Positions 29,779 to 39,196 of a stretch of DNA of 64,000 nucleotides are shown here, one piece after another; within the stretch, counting starts at the first letter, position 1, and every line of letters starts with the position of its first letter. The DNA is taken from positions 95,420-159,419 of the forward strand of contig SHXQ01000002.1 in assembly GCA_009693255.1 (NCBI GenBank). Direction: 5' to 3'. The translations under genes and the position numbers were made by a program. The DNA comes from Methylotenera sp. (GTDB lineage: Bacteria; Pseudomonadota; Gammaproteobacteria; Burkholderiales; Methylophilaceae). The notes under the pieces were generated by a model. It worked only from the letters and a program-made list of their open reading frames with translations. It made no database searches and was not told the origin of the DNA.

Positions 29779-30849
29779 TTACATTGAAGCTACGATTTGG
29801 TCACCCATTTCAGAGCATGATACACGTTTCATGCCTGCTTCATAGATGTCACCAGTACGATAGCCTGCTGCCAATACTTTCTTAATCGCATTTTCAATAC
29901 GCACCGCTACCACCTCGTTATCAAAGGTATAACGCAGCATCATCGCCACTGAAAGTATCGTCGCAATTGGATTGGCTAAATTTTTACCTGCGATGTCTGG
30001 GGCTGAGCCGTGTGATGGCTCGTACAAGCCTTTTTTTGTTTCGTTGAGTGAAGCTGAAGCCAACATGCCGATAGAACCGGTCAACATAGAGGCCTCATCT
30101 GACAAAATGTCACCGAAGATGTTACCTGTCACCATCACGTCAAATTGTTTTGGGTTGCGGATCAACTGCATCGCCGCGTTATCCACGTACATGTGAGTCA
30201 ATTCAACCTCCGGGTATTCCTTCGCCACGTCAATGACGATTTCTTTCCAGAACTCAGTCGTTTCCAACACGTTGGCTTTATCGACTGAACAAAGCTTTTT
30301 GCCACGTTTCATGGCGATATCAAACGCCACATGGGCAATACGGCGCACTTCAGATTCTTTATAAATCATGGTGTTAAAGCCTTCGCGCTCGCCTTCTTCG
30401 TTCACCCGCATGCCGCGTGGTTGACCAAAGTACACGTCACCTGTGAGTTCGCGCACAATCATAATATCCAAGCCTGCCACCACTTCTGGTTTAAGCGTGG
30501 AAGCATTCGCCAATTCTGGGTACAACACGGCTGGACGCAAGTTTGCGAATAATCCTAAATCTTTACGAATTCCCAATAAACCACGCTCTGGGCGTAATGG
30601 ACGATCTAAATTGTCATATTGTGGGCCGCCGACTGCACCAAGCAATACTGCATCCGCTGCACGGCAGATTTTTTGCGTAAATTCTGGGTATGGGTGACCA
30701 TATTGGTCATAAGCCTGACCGCCCAAAGGCGCTTCAGTGAATTCCATCGCCATGCCTTCATTTTTCAATACCTCCAACACGCGCAACGCTTGCGTGATAA
30801 TTTCTGGGCCGATGCCATCACCGGGTAACACTGCGATTTTCATTGTCAT
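29779..30849 (-). CDS. leuB: 3-isopropylmalate dehydrogenase
   Basis: NAD-dependent oxidative decarboxylase of leucine synthesis; also acts on 3-methylmalate in the citramalate route to isoleucine. The 356 residues begin [15 protein letters not shown] and contain [14 protein letters not shown], the catalytic Tyr in [21 protein letters not shown] and [11 protein letters not shown] with metal-binding Asp, and [13 protein letters not shown]. It is separated from leuD by 118 bp that include a strong hairpin. Confidence 0.98.
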   Translation of the reverse strand: MTMKIAVLPGDGIGPEIITQALRVLEVLKNEGMAMEFTEAPLGGQAYDQYGHPYPEFTQKICRAADAVLLGAVGGPQYDNLDRPLRPERGLLGIRKDLGLFANLRPAVLYPELANASTLKPEVVAGLDIMIVRELTGDVYFGQPRGMRVNEEGEREGFNTMIYKESEVRRIAHVAFDIAMKRGKKLCSVDKANVLETTEFWKEIVIDVAKEYPEVELTHMYVDNAAMQLIRNPKQFDVMVTGNIFGDILSDEASMLTGSIGMLASASLNETKKGLYEPSHGSAPDIAGKNLANPIATILSVAMMLRYTFDNEVVAVRIENAIKKVLAAGYRTGDIYEAGMKRVSCSEMGDQIVASM

Positions 30850-30903
30850 ATTATTTCCCTTAAGTTCTAATAATTTTTATCATCATTGCGGCCTATTGCG
30901 TAT

Positions 30904-30929
30904 GAATAATGCGCTTTAGCGCATTATTC
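30904..30929. repeat. Perfect hairpin between leuD and leuB
   Basis: An 11-bp perfect inverted repeat (GAATAATGCGC / GCGCATTATTC) with a TTTA loop. There is no T-run on the minus strand after it, so it is unlikely to be an efficient terminator. It may protect the leuCD mRNA 3' end or set the leuB to leuCD ratio. Confidence 0.7.
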
Positions 30930-30967
30930 TATGAGGATGACCTTTACGGTTAAACTGGAATCCAGCT

Positions 30968-31606
30968 TTAAGCAAACAACCAAGGCTGGTTTTGTTGATG
31001 CTTTTGTTCGAATGATTTAATCTTTTCCGCATGCATCAGCGTTAAGCCAATTTCGTCTAAGCCGTTCAATAAGTTGTGTTTAGACGTCGTGTTAATTTCA
31101 AAACTAAAAACTTCGCCAGAAGGCAAAGTGACTGTTTGAGAAAGCAAGTCTACGTTTAAAACATAGCCTACTGTCGCTTCACACTCTTTAAATAGTTTGT
31201 CGACCATGGCATGGCTCGCCACAATTGGTAACATGCCATTTTTATAGCAATTATTAAAGAAAATATCGGCGTAGCTAGCGGCAATAATCACGCGGAAGCC
31301 GTAATCTTCAATCGCCCAAGGCGCATGCTCACGGCTAGAACCGCAACCAAAATTCTCACGCGCGAGCATGATTTGTGCACCTTTGTAGCGCGGTTGATTC
31401 AGCACAAAGTCTGTATTCAACGGGCGATTAGTACAATCCATCCCTGGCTCGCCATGGTCTTGATAGCGCCACTCATCAAACAAATAGGGGCCAAAACCAC
31501 TACGCTTAATGCTTTTTAAAAATTGCTTTGGAATAATCGCATCGGTATCAATGTTGGCGCGATCAATCGGGCAAGCTAGTCCGTTTAACTGGGTAAATGC
31601 TTTCAT
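30968..31606 (-). CDS. leuD: 3-isopropylmalate dehydratase small subunit
   Basis: Partner of LeuC; the swivel domain of the isomerase. In 212 residues it has the start [21 protein letters not shown] (in pieces), [15 protein letters not shown], and [15 protein letters not shown], the substrate-binding motif of LeuD. It begins 22 bp after the leuC stop, so it is translated from the same mRNA. Full length for the bacterial type. Confidence 0.98.
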   Translation of the reverse strand: MKAFTQLNGLACPIDRANIDTDAIIPKQFLKSIKRSGFGPYLFDEWRYQDHGEPGMDCTNRPLNTDFVLNQPRYKGAQIMLARENFGCGSSREHAPWAIEDYGFRVIIAASYADIFFNNCYKNGMLPIVASHAMVDKLFKECEATVGYVLNVDLLSQTVTLPSGEVFSFEINTTSKHNLLNGLDEIGLTLMHAEKIKSFEQKHQQNQPWLFA

Positions 31607-31628
31607 TTTCTATTCCTTTTCGCCTGAA

Positions 31629-33038
31629 TTACACGCTACGCACGTCAACAAAATGGCCTGCGATCGCCGCGGCAACCGCCATGGCCGGGCTCACCAAGTG
31701 AGTACGTCCGCCTTGACCTTGACGACCTTCAAAGTTACGATTTGAGGTAGAGGCACAACGCTCACCTGGGCTGAGTCTGTCTGCGTTCATGGCTAAACAC
31801 ATACTGCAACCTGGCTCGCGCCATTCAAAACCTGCCTCAATAAAAATTTTATCTAGGCCTTCTGCTTCGGCCATGCGTTTCACTTGACCAGAACCCGGCA
31901 CCACCATGGCTAATTGAATCGAACTGGCCACTTTTTTGCCTTTTGCCACCGCCGCTGCTGCGCGTAAATCTTCTATGCGACTATTGGTGCATGAGCCAAT
32001 AAAAATTTTATCTAACTTAATCTCTTCAATTGGCGTGTTAGCTTTTAAACCCATGTATTTCAGGGCATTCTCAATACTGGTGCGTTTAGTAGCATCTTCT
32101 TCATGCGCTGGGTCTGGCACGCACCCGTTAATCGGTAATACTTGCTCAGGAGATGTACCCCAGGTCACTTGTGGTGCAATTTCTGCGCCTTTTAACTCAA
32201 CCACGCTATCAAATGTTGCGTCGGCATCCGTTGCCAACGTGTTCCAATAAGCGACGGCTTTATCCCAATCCGCCGCCTTTGGCGCGTATTGACGACCTTT
32301 TAAATATTCTGCCGTTTTCTCATCTGGCGCAATAATGCCGGCGCGCGCACCTGCCTCAATCGCCATATTACAAATGGTCATTCGGCCTTCCATGCTTAAT
32401 GCCCGAATCACTTCGCCACCAAACTCAATCGCAAAGCCATTGCCACCCGCGGTGCCAATTTTACCAATCACAGCCAAAGCCACGTCTTTAGCCGTTACAC
32501 CAACACCCAATGCGCCATCTACGCGCACCAACAATCGTTTAGATTTTTTGGCAATTAAGGTTTGTGTCGCCATCACGTGTTCGACTTCTGAGGTACCAAT
32601 GCCGTGTGCCAAAGCACCGAATGCACCATGTGTAGAGGTATGGCTATCGCCACACACCACGGTCATGCCTGGCAATGTAGTACCATTTTCAGGCCCAATC
32701 ACATGGATAATACCTTGGTTAGCATGCTTGAATGGAAAGTAAACCAACGCACCTGTTTCTTTAATATTGCTATCCAGCGTTTCCACTTGCAAACGAGAGA
32801 TTGGGTCTTCAATACCTTTTTCCCAATCTTTGGTCGGTGTATTGTGATCAGGGTTAGCTACAATGGTGTCAGAACGCCAAGGTTTGCGACCAGCCAAACG
32901 TAAGCCCTCAAACGCTTGTGGGCTAGTCACTTCATGCACCAAGTGTCTATCAATATAAATTAAACAAGTACCGTCAGCATCTTCATGCACCACGTGCGAA
33001 TCCCATAATTTGTCGTAAAGCGTTTTTCCCGCCATCAT
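31629..33038 (-). CDS. leuC: 3-isopropylmalate dehydratase large subunit
   Basis: Iron-sulfur subunit that holds the [4Fe-4S] cluster and isomerises 2- to 3-isopropylmalate, and citramalate in the isoleucine route. In 469 residues I see [15 protein letters not shown], the cluster Cys in [14 protein letters not shown] and the Cys pair in GCSMCLAMN. The first two codons are both ATG; either could start. It is the first gene of leuCDB and is divergent from an MmyB-type regulator. Confidence 0.98.
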   Translation of the reverse strand: MMAGKTLYDKLWDSHVVHEDADGTCLIYIDRHLVHEVTSPQAFEGLRLAGRKPWRSDTIVANPDHNTPTKDWEKGIEDPISRLQVETLDSNIKETGALVYFPFKHANQGIIHVIGPENGTTLPGMTVVCGDSHTSTHGAFGALAHGIGTSEVEHVMATQTLIAKKSKRLLVRVDGALGVGVTAKDVALAVIGKIGTAGGNGFAIEFGGEVIRALSMEGRMTICNMAIEAGARAGIIAPDEKTAEYLKGRQYAPKAADWDKAVAYWNTLATDADATFDSVVELKGAEIAPQVTWGTSPEQVLPINGCVPDPAHEEDATKRTSIENALKYMGLKANTPIEEIKLDKIFIGSCTNSRIEDLRAAAAVAKGKKVASSIQLAMVVPGSGQVKRMAEAEGLDKIFIEAGFEWREPGCSMCLAMNADRLSPGERCASTSNRNFEGRQGQGGRTHLVSPAMAVAAAIAGHFVDVRSV

Positions 33039-33112
33039 AGCTCCTTAAATTACTGCTGATTCAAACAAAGACGCAAGCATACCTGAGTTTTAATACCCTG
33101 ACAATGATATAT

Positions 33113-33140
33113 GTTATACTAGTATTAAGCCTAATAGGCT
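33113..33140 (+). promoter_or_regulatory. Extended -10 candidate and 13-bp palindrome between leuC and the regulator gene
   Basis: TGTTATACT at about 33112-33120 fits an extended -10 for the plus-strand regulator. It is followed at 33127-33139 by AGCCTAATAGGCT, a perfect odd palindrome that could be an operator for the adjacent regulator. No good -35 is seen. Confidence 0.35.
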
Positions 33141-33183
33141 AGCAACAAAGTTAGTAACAATACTAATAGAAAAGTGAACTAAA

Positions 33184-33981
33184 ATGGATACAAGACGCAA
33201 AGAGCTCGCTGAGTTTTTACAAGCCTTACGCCAACGAGGCGCCCCTGAAGAATTTGGCTTTCCCGCAGGTGCCCGTAGGCGCACGCAAGGCTTGCGCCGT
33301 GAAGAAGTCGCGCAACTCGCTGGCATCAGCGCCACATGGTATACCTGGATAGAACAAGGACGTCAGGTCAATGTATCGGCTGAAGCATTAGAAAGACTTG
33401 CCACCGCACTCAAACTAAGTAAATCAGAACGCACTTATTTGTTTGATATGGCTGACAGGCGCGATCCGCAAGCCCATATACTAGAATCTGACACCGCGCC
33501 AGATACACTGGTGCATATGCTTGACAGCATGCAAATCCCCGCCTACATCATGGGACGCACATGGGATGTATTGGCCTGGAACCTACCTGCCAGTGCATTA
33601 TTTGTCGACTGGCTAGCGCAACCTATGATAGACACACGCCCTAACCTGCTACGCTTTGTGTTTCAACAGCCAAGCGCTAAACAATTTGTTGTAGATTGGG
33701 AAATGCGCGCAAGACGTTTGGTCGCAGAATTTAGAGCCGATTGTCGTAGTCGTTTAGAGGAACCAGAACTAAAAAAACTAGTGTTAGAACTGACTAAAGC
33801 CAGCCCTGATTTTGAAGCTTTTTGGAAACAGCACGATGTATTAGAAAGACAAGGCGGTCAGAGAAAATTTATGCACCCAAAATATGGATTGATTAGTTAC
33901 CAACAAGTCACCTTAAGGCCCGTAGAGCAGGAACAGTTAAAACTGGTGCTATTACAGCCAGACTCACTTGCCAATCAGTAA
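33184..33981 (+). CDS. XRE/MmyB-family transcriptional regulator
   Basis: A 265-residue regulator. An N-terminal helix-turn-helix (about residues 28-85, RRTQGLRREEVAQLAGIS and TWYTWIEQGRQVNVS) is followed by an MmyB-type ligand-binding domain (about 105-265, with YIMGRTWDVLAWN and a PAS-like fold known to bind fatty acids in MmyB-like proteins). It is transcribed away from leuC and its last 18 bp overlap the cimA 3' end on the opposite strand. Regulated genes are unknown; members often sit beside an oxidoreductase, which is not the case here. Confidence 0.88.
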   Translation: MDTRRKELAEFLQALRQRGAPEEFGFPAGARRRTQGLRREEVAQLAGISATWYTWIEQGRQVNVSAEALERLATALKLSKSERTYLFDMADRRDPQAHILESDTAPDTLVHMLDSMQIPAYIMGRTWDVLAWNLPASALFVDWLAQPMIDTRPNLLRFVFQQPSAKQFVVDWEMRARRLVAEFRADCRSRLEEPELKKLVLELTKASPDFEAFWKQHDVLERQGGQRKFMHPKYGLISYQQVTLRPVEQEQLKLVLLQPDSLANQ

Positions 33982-35538
33982 CTTATACTCTACCGCATCT
34001 TTCAGCGCGCGCCATGAAGCTTCAATAATATCGGTCGAGACCCCTATCGTCGTCCAGCTTTGCTGATGATCGGTAGATTCAATGATTACACGCACTTTGG
34101 CGGCAGTGGCTTGGCTACTATCTAATACGCGCACTTTGTAATCCACCAGTTTAATCTCATTAATGGCTGGGTAAAACGACGCTAAAGCAGCACGCATGGC
34201 TTTATCAAGCGCGTTAACAGGACCATCACCTTGCGCGGTGGCGGTGGCGACTTGACCATTGACATTGACGTGTATGGTGGCGGATGAATTCAAGCCGTCA
34301 ACTGAAGGCTCAACAATACTGACATTGTATTGCTTGAGGCTAAAAAATGGCTCAAATTTACCTAACAGTTTATGCATGAGCAAATCAAACGAGCTTTCAG
34401 CGCCTTCGAATTGGTAGCCTTCATGCTCCAAGGCTTTGAGTTGCTCCAACACGCGGATGGTGTCTGGGGAATCTTTGGTGAGGCTAGGTTCGATTTGTTG
34501 CAACTTATTAAGCAGTGCGCCGCGCCCTGCGACCTCAGAGACTAAAATATGACGGGTATTGCCCACTTGCTCTGGGTTGATATGCTCATAAGAAATTGGA
34601 TTTTTGTTGACCGCATCAATATGCATACCGCCTTTGTGCGAAAACGCATCGTTGCCCACATAAGGTGCTTTATCGTTAAACGGCATATTCGCGACTTCAC
34701 TGACAAATCGCGCCACATGCGTCAGTGCACTGATGTTTTCCTGTGGAATACAATTTAAGCCTAGCTTTAATTGCAAATTGGGAATGATGGAACATAAATT
34801 GGCATTACCACAACGCTCGCCTATGCCGTTCATTGTGCCCTGCACTTGCCTTGCCCCAGCCTGCACCGCAGCCATTGAGTTGGCCACCGCCATTTCGCAA
34901 TCATTATGGCAGTGAATGCCAATGTGTACTTGCGGAAAACGTGCCACGGCCTTTTGGGTAATTTCAAACACCTCATTGGGGAAGCTACCGCCATTAGTGT
35001 CACACAGCACAAGCACATCCGCACCAGCCTCTGCCGCCGCTTGCAAGGTTTGCATGGCGTACTCGGCATTGGCTTTATAGCCATCGTAAAAATGCTCCGC
35101 ATCAAACACCACCTCTTTGCCCTGCGATTTTAGGTAAGCAATGGTATCACCTATCATGGCAAGGTTTTCGTTCAAGCTGGTGCGCAAAATATCGGTGACT
35201 TGGTAATCCCAACTTTTGCCAAAAATTGCAACAGATTGTGTATTTGCGCTTAATAAAGAACGTAGGTTATTGTCATCTGCCGCTTGAATGCCGATACGGC
35301 GCGTGCTGCCAAATGCAATAATTTTAGCGTGTTGTAATTTAAGCGCAGCCACACGCTTAAAAAACGCTAAATCTTTAGGGTTAGAGCCTGGGTTTCCCGC
35401 TTCAATGTAGCCTATACCTAGCGCATCTAATTGCGCAACAATTTTAAGCTTATCTTCAACGGTAAAAGAAACGCCTTGCGCTTGCGCACCATCACGCAGG
35501 GTAGAATCGTAAGCCGTTACTTTACTTTGTTGCATCAT
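33964..35538 (-). CDS. cimA: (R)-citramalate synthase
   Basis: Condenses pyruvate and acetyl-CoA to citramalate, the first step of the threonine-independent route to isoleucine. A DRE-TIM barrel (about 5-285) begins with YDSTLRDGAQAQG and carries IHCHNDCEMAVANSMAAVQAG in pieces. The C-terminal LeuA-type dimer domain (about 390-510) is expected to bind isoleucine. At 524 residues it fits the TIGR00977 type of citramalate synthase rather than LeuA. The frame is open to 35592, but the ATG pair at 35538/35535 just before QQSKVTAYDST is the likely start. LeuBCD next door supply the following steps. Confidence 0.92.
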   Translation of the reverse strand: MMQQSKVTAYDSTLRDGAQAQGVSFTVEDKLKIVAQLDALGIGYIEAGNPGSNPKDLAFFKRVAALKLQHAKIIAFGSTRRIGIQAADDNNLRSLLSANTQSVAIFGKSWDYQVTDILRTSLNENLAMIGDTIAYLKSQGKEVVFDAEHFYDGYKANAEYAMQTLQAAAEAGADVLVLCDTNGGSFPNEVFEITQKAVARFPQVHIGIHCHNDCEMAVANSMAAVQAGARQVQGTMNGIGERCGNANLCSIIPNLQLKLGLNCIPQENISALTHVARFVSEVANMPFNDKAPYVGNDAFSHKGGMHIDAVNKNPISYEHINPEQVGNTRHILVSEVAGRGALLNKLQQIEPSLTKDSPDTIRVLEQLKALEHEGYQFEGAESSFDLLMHKLLGKFEPFFSLKQYNVSIVEPSVDGLNSSATIHVNVNGQVATATAQGDGPVNALDKAMRAALASFYPAINEIKLVDYKVRVLDSSQATAAKVRVIIESTDHQQSWTTIGVSTDIIEASWRALKDAVEYKLLIGK

Positions 35539-35572
35539 CAATTTCTTTATTATTAAATGGAGATTAAAACGA

Positions 35573-36067
35573 CTAATCCCTGAAATTACCAAACTGCAAG
35601 GGGAAATCCGTCACACTCTTTTTTACAAAGGCAATCGCCTCTTGCAATAAATCGCGCTTAGCACCATTCACACGCACCGCGTCCCCTTGAATACTGGCTT
35701 GCACTTTTAAGCCAGAGTCTTTAATCAGCTTACTGATACGCTTGGCTAAATCACTGTCTACGCCTACTTTAATTTTAAGCTCTTGCTTCACTTTATTGCC
35801 GCCCATTTTCTGCACATCTTTGTGCTCAAGTCGCTTGGTCGAGTCTGGCTCTTTTTTCTCCATCCCCGGCAATAAAATATCTTTAATTTGATCTAGCTGA
35901 AAATCGTTATCACCAAACAAAGTGATGATGCTATCTTTTTCATTCAGCTCAACTTTGGCTGAAGTCCCTTTAAAATCATAACGATTAGTAATCTGTTTAC
36001 CTGCGGTATCAATGGCATTTTTTAATGCAACCATATCCACTTCAGATGAAATATCAAAACTAGGCAT
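35573..36067 (-). CDS. yajQ: YajQ family cyclic-di-GMP/nucleotide-binding protein
   Basis: A 164-residue protein of the UPF0234/YajQ family. It starts MPSFDISSEVDMVALKNAID (in pieces), has NRYDFKGTSAKVEL and the two ferredoxin-like halves typical of the family, ending QFGNFRD. YajQ homologs in Xanthomonas and Pseudomonas bind cyclic-di-GMP and alter gene expression. It is likely co-transcribed with cimA downstream, though no functional tie is known. Confidence 0.95.
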   Translation of the reverse strand: MPSFDISSEVDMVALKNAIDTAGKQITNRYDFKGTSAKVELNEKDSIITLFGDNDFQLDQIKDILLPGMEKKEPDSTKRLEHKDVQKMGGNKVKQELKIKVGVDSDLAKRISKLIKDSGLKVQASIQGDAVRVNGAKRDLLQEAIAFVKKSVTDFPLQFGNFRD

Positions 36068-36175
36068 AATTTAATTCCCAATAAATCTATAAGCGCAGGT
36101 TATGCAAGGCATGAGCACAAAGGCAGCACGTTTAGTACAACAAGTATGAAATAACGCCGCAGCGCCCAACCATCT

Positions 36176-36487
36176 TTATTCAAAATGGCAAACGTAGTCT
36201 AGGGTTTCTGTCACTTCAATATCAAAACTTGAGTTTGCAGGTACGGTAAATTTTTCGCCAGCGCCGTAGGCTTTCCAATCATTATCACCTTTAAGACGCA
36301 CTTTGCACGCACCAAGATTAATTTCCATTAATTCAGGGGCAACGGTATTAAAGGTAAGTGAGCTAGGAAAAATAACGCCAATAGTACTGCGAGTGCCATT
36401 TGGAAACATCACTGTATGGCTCACGCACTTACCATCAAAATAGATATTAGCTTTAGTTTTTACACTAACATTGTCAAATTGTGCCAT
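36176..36487 (-). CDS. ppnP: Pyrimidine/purine nucleoside phosphorylase (DUF1255, PpnP)
   Basis: Small cupin-fold nucleoside phosphorylase of about 103 residues. Family marks are [21 protein letters not shown] (in pieces), [32 protein letters not shown] and the end LDYVCHF. It splits several nucleosides with phosphate. The frame is open to 36502, but the ATG at 36487 (MAQFDNV) is the standard start. It stands alone between yajQ and rfbD. Confidence 0.93.
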   Translation of the reverse strand: MAQFDNVSVKTKANIYFDGKCVSHTVMFPNGTRSTIGVIFPSSLTFNTVAPELMEINLGACKVRLKGDNDWKAYGAGEKFTVPANSSFDIEVTETLDYVCHFE

Positions 36488-36664
36488 TTTCTGAGCCCTC
36501 AAAAATAATTAAAACACTATTATCGCAGAAAAGCCGCACCTATCCAATGCTGTGAGGGTAAAGACCTTGCAGTACGGTATTACAAATTTTTGATTGGTGT
36601 ACAGACAACTAAAAACCTGAAAAGATTGCATCCATTCAAATTAAGCCGCGTACTCGGCTACTAG

Positions 36665-37561
36665 TTATTTTTGTAGATGTTCAACGAGCATGCGCGTTAC
36701 ACCGCTTTGCCAGTCGGGCAAATGCAGATTAAAGGTTTGCTGTAGTTTGTTGGTATTTAACCGAGAATTCAAAGGCCGCTTAGCCACTGTGACAAACTCA
36801 CTGCTAGGCACAGCCTGAATAGCTGCTTGCGCCACCTTAATGGCTACACCAGCTTTCCGCGCATACTCAATCACGAAACCAGCATAGTCATGCCAAGACG
36901 TTTCGCCACTAGCACCCAGGTGATACAAACCACTCACATTAGGTTTTTGTAATGCTGTGCAAATCGCATGCGCCGTCACATCTGCCAGCAAATCAGCACC
37001 AGTCGGCGCACCTATTTGGTCGCTCGCCACCTTTAAACTATCACGCTTCTGCGCAAGCTTTAACATGGTTTTGGCAAAATTATTGCCGCGCGCGCCATAC
37101 ACCCAACTAGTACGAAAAATTAAATGCTGACAAGCCGCCGCTATAATCGCCTGTTCACCGGCCAATTTGCTCGCGCCATAAACGCTTAATGGCGCGGTTG
37201 CATCAGCTTCTAGCCAAGCTTGATTGCCGCTACCATCAAATACATAATCAGTAGAAAAATGTACCAGCCATGCGCCACAACGTTTGGCTTCTTGTGCCAA
37301 CACTCCCGGTGCCAGCGCATTAATGGCATGCGCCAACGCCGGCTCGCTTTCAGCTTTATCCACCGCCGTATAGGCCGCAGCATTAACGATAATATCGGGG
37401 GCGACATCACGAATGGTTTGCGCAAGCCCAGTTAAATTGGCCAGATCACCGCAATAATCTTGACTCTGTGAATTTAGCGCCAACAACTCACCTAGTGGTG
37501 CAAGACTACGTTGCAACTCCCAACCTACTTGACCATTTTTACCTAACAACAGGATTTTCAT
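36665..37561 (-). CDS. rfbD: dTDP-4-dehydrorhamnose reductase
   Basis: Last enzyme of dTDP-L-rhamnose synthesis for surface polysaccharide. A 298-residue extended SDR protein with the NAD(P) loop LLGKNGQVGWEL, NAAAYTAVDKAE, STDYVFDG and the YxxxK catalytic pair in YGASKLAGEQ. The usual rfbB, rfbA and rfbC are not beside it; it lies next to a rearranged island that includes a WecA-type transferase, so the rhamnose genes may have been split. Confidence 0.95.
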   Translation of the reverse strand: MKILLLGKNGQVGWELQRSLAPLGELLALNSQSQDYCGDLANLTGLAQTIRDVAPDIIVNAAAYTAVDKAESEPALAHAINALAPGVLAQEAKRCGAWLVHFSTDYVFDGSGNQAWLEADATAPLSVYGASKLAGEQAIIAAACQHLIFRTSWVYGARGNNFAKTMLKLAQKRDSLKVASDQIGAPTGADLLADVTAHAICTALQKPNVSGLYHLGASGETSWHDYAGFVIEYARKAGVAIKVAQAAIQAVPSSEFVTVAKRPLNSRLNTNKLQQTFNLHLPDWQSGVTRMLVEHLQK

Positions 37562-37891
37562 AACTTAAACTTTGTGTCGCTCATACTGACTCATCATACT
37601 ATAAAAGCCACATACCTCGAGGGGTCTGCGGATTTTATCTACTTCTTTCTACTTTATAGAAAGGTTGCTTGATTTATCTTCTATTTTTTCAATTACTTTG
37701 ATGAGGCGAGTGGATTGATTGAGTGGTGAGACTTAGAGACATCGACTCCCTGTAGCAGACGTTTTATTAAGTAGCTTCTACCCAAAGGATGCGGTCGAGA
37801 TATAACGCTATATTAATTTTCTAGTTTGCTTGGATTTTACGTAAATGAAATGGCTTGTAATTTAATTCAAAAAGTTGAATAATCAAGAACC
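37562..37891. other. Intergenic region between divergent rfbD and winged-helix gene
   Basis: About 330 bp, AT-rich, holding the promoters of two divergent genes. I see no convincing promoter pair, terminator or small gene. Confidence 0.5.
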
Positions 37892-38242
37892 ATGACCATT
37901 CAATCACCACTGAAGTATATTAAGTTTTTAAATTTAGCCAAAGCTATTCGTGATCTCACTCAATTTCCTTCATTAAATCCAATGGAAGAGTGCCTGCTGA
38001 ATAATTTTGCATTAGCATGGCAGGAAAATATAAAGCTTAGCGTATCTAAGGCCATGCGTTCATCACCTGACATGTCGCCGAGTACTGTTCATAGGTATTT
38101 AAAAGCACTAAAATCAAAAGGTTTTATCAGCTTGGATATTGATGATCAAGATAATCGTATTAAATATATCAGCCACACGCCTTTAAGCATTCATTATTTT
38201 TCATTATTAGGTCAATGTCTCACTGATTCAGAGAACCCTTAA
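37892..38242 (+). CDS. Winged helix-turn-helix protein (MarR/RepL-like)
   Basis: A 116-residue protein with a single winged-helix domain. The recognition part is SPSTVHRYLKALKSKGFISLDIDDQDNR in pieces, after a leading NPMEECLLNNFALAWQENIKLSVSKAM, and it ends KYISHTPLSIHYFSLLGQCL. This resembles a group of small betaproteobacterial regulators found near replication or surface-polysaccharide genes. No target is known. Its last 92 bases and the following 33 bp (38150-38274) are copied again at 38483-38607. Confidence 0.75.
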   Translation: MTIQSPLKYIKFLNLAKAIRDLTQFPSLNPMEECLLNNFALAWQENIKLSVSKAMRSSPDMSPSTVHRYLKALKSKGFISLDIDDQDNRIKYISHTPLSIHYFSLLGQCLTDSENP

Positions 38243-38274
38243 GTACAATCTATAACCGCAATAATAAAAATTAC
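38150..38274. repeat. Direct repeat A, copy 1 (end of winged-helix gene)
   Basis: 125 bp covering the last 31 codons of the winged-helix gene and its downstream DNA to AAAAATTAC. The second copy at 38483-38607 differs at about 8 positions by eye. Together with repeat B it shows a tandem duplication. Confidence 0.92.
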
Positions 38275-38275
38275 C

Positions 38276-38304
38276 CATATTCATATTCATATTCATATTC
38301 ATAT
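38276..38304. repeat. Hexamer repeat TCATAT, copy 1 (four full units plus a partial one)
   Basis: A run of TCATAT units, directly before ATAATTAGCCAT. The second copy at 39155-39196 has six full units, so the run has changed length since the duplication. Confidence 0.93.
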
Positions 38305-38489
38305 ATAATTAGCCATGGGAGCTATATTGCATCTGCTGTTAATTAATTCTATATAACGTTTATGATGCATGATTAACCTCTACAATAAATTATCTAGGCC
38401 TGTTTTAATCACAACTCTCGGAGTTGTGACGTCACTTTTCTTATTCTGCGACCCGCTTATTAAGGATATGGGTAGCCATCCTGATAATC
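38305..38489. repeat. Direct repeat B, copy 1 (5' part of WecA-like gene)
   Basis: About 185 bp matching 39197-39380, with about 18 differences by eye, covering upstream DNA and the first 40 codons of the WecA-like gene. It ends in GATAATC, which is also the start of repeat A copy 2. Confidence 0.9.
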
Positions 38490-38575
38490 GTATTAAATAC
38501 ATCAGCCACACACCTTTAAACATTCATTATTTTTCATTATTAGGTCAATGTCTCACTAATTCAGCGAACCCTTAA
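38369..38575 (+). pseudogene. Chimeric ORF: WecA-like N-terminus joined to winged-helix C-terminus
   Basis: A 68-codon frame made by the tandem duplication. Codons 1-38 match the first signal-anchor-like helix of the WecA-type gene (NLYNKLSRPVLITTLGVV), and codons 40-68 match the end of the winged-helix protein (RIKYISHTPLNIHYF). The switch happens in GATAATC. If translated it would be a one-helix membrane peptide with a piece of a DNA-binding domain; more likely it is a by-product with no function. Confidence 0.85.
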
Positions 38576-38607
38576 GTGCCATCTATAACCACAATAATAA
38601 AAATTAC
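38483..38607. repeat. Direct repeat A, copy 2
   Basis: Second copy of 38150-38274. After its end (AAAAATTAC) the sequence runs into the MASE1-like gene instead of the hexamer run that follows copy 1. Confidence 0.92.
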
Positions 38608-39148
38608 TAAAGCTGCAATTATTGATGCGCTTATGGTTGTCCTGGCCTGGGTGATTTTCTACCGAATGAGCTTATGGCTATTTGCTTATTTTGAATACAA
38701 CCCACGTGTCTACTGGGTATTCCTACCTGCAGGCATCCGTATGATTTCCGTATTTATCTTTGGTTGGGCTGGAGTGCTAGGTCTTTTTATTGGCTCAGTT
38801 ATCACTAACGAAGCAGAGATGAGTAGTTATGTCATCTACTTGGCTGCCATTTCATCACTAGCGCCGATGGTAGCTAAACGAACTTGCAAGTGGTGGCTTA
38901 ACATCCCAGGCACACTGCAAGGATTATCGGGCAAGCAGTTGCTGGTCTTTTCAGTTGTTGGTGCCTTAGCTAACTCTCTGTTCAGCAGTCTGCACTTTTA
39001 CGTTAGTGGCGTATCCAAAGGCCTTAATGATTTCTTCCCGATGTTTGTTGGGGATTTGCTCGGCACCCTTGTTATTTTCTATCTCATCGCCAAAATACTG
39101 CAGCTAATTTCATTCATACATAAACAAATTACCCCCTCCATCCTATAA
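38576..39148 (+). CDS. MASE1-like integral membrane protein
   Basis: Up to 190 residues, almost wholly membrane-embedded, with five or six helices. The segment YWVFLPAGIRMISVFIFGWAGVLGLFIGS resembles the start of MASE1 sensor domains (WLPAGI..., LLFG...GLFLGS), but there is no GGDEF, kinase or other output domain. The start is unsure: GTG at 38576 directly follows the stop of the chimeric ORF, and ATG at 38633 is an alternative. Because the first 32 bp lie within repeat A, the natural upstream region may have been altered by the duplication. Function unknown. Confidence 0.6.
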   Translation: MPSITTIIKITKAAIIDALMVVLAWVIFYRMSLWLFAYFEYNPRVYWVFLPAGIRMISVFIFGWAGVLGLFIGSVITNEAEMSSYVIYLAAISSLAPMVAKRTCKWWLNIPGTLQGLSGKQLLVFSVVGALANSLFSSLHFYVSGVSKGLNDFFPMFVGDLLGTLVIFYLIAKILQLISFIHKQITPSIL

Positions 39149-39154
39149 ATTTAT

Positions 39155-39196
39155 GAATATTCATATTCATATTCATATTCATATTCATATTCATAT
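39155..39196. repeat. Hexamer repeat TCATAT, copy 2 (six full units)
   Basis: Six TCATAT units after a GAATAT variant, 64 bp upstream of the WecA-like start. Changes in unit number would alter promoter spacing but not a reading frame. Confidence 0.93.

Noticed and set aside
32335-32742. Open plus-strand frame of 135 codons opposite leuC
   Set aside because: Antisense shadow of a strongly conserved gene; no ribosome binding site and Pro/Ala/Thr-rich composition.
38276-39196. CRISPR array
   Set aside because: The short repeats are a simple TCATAT run without spacers and without cas genes.
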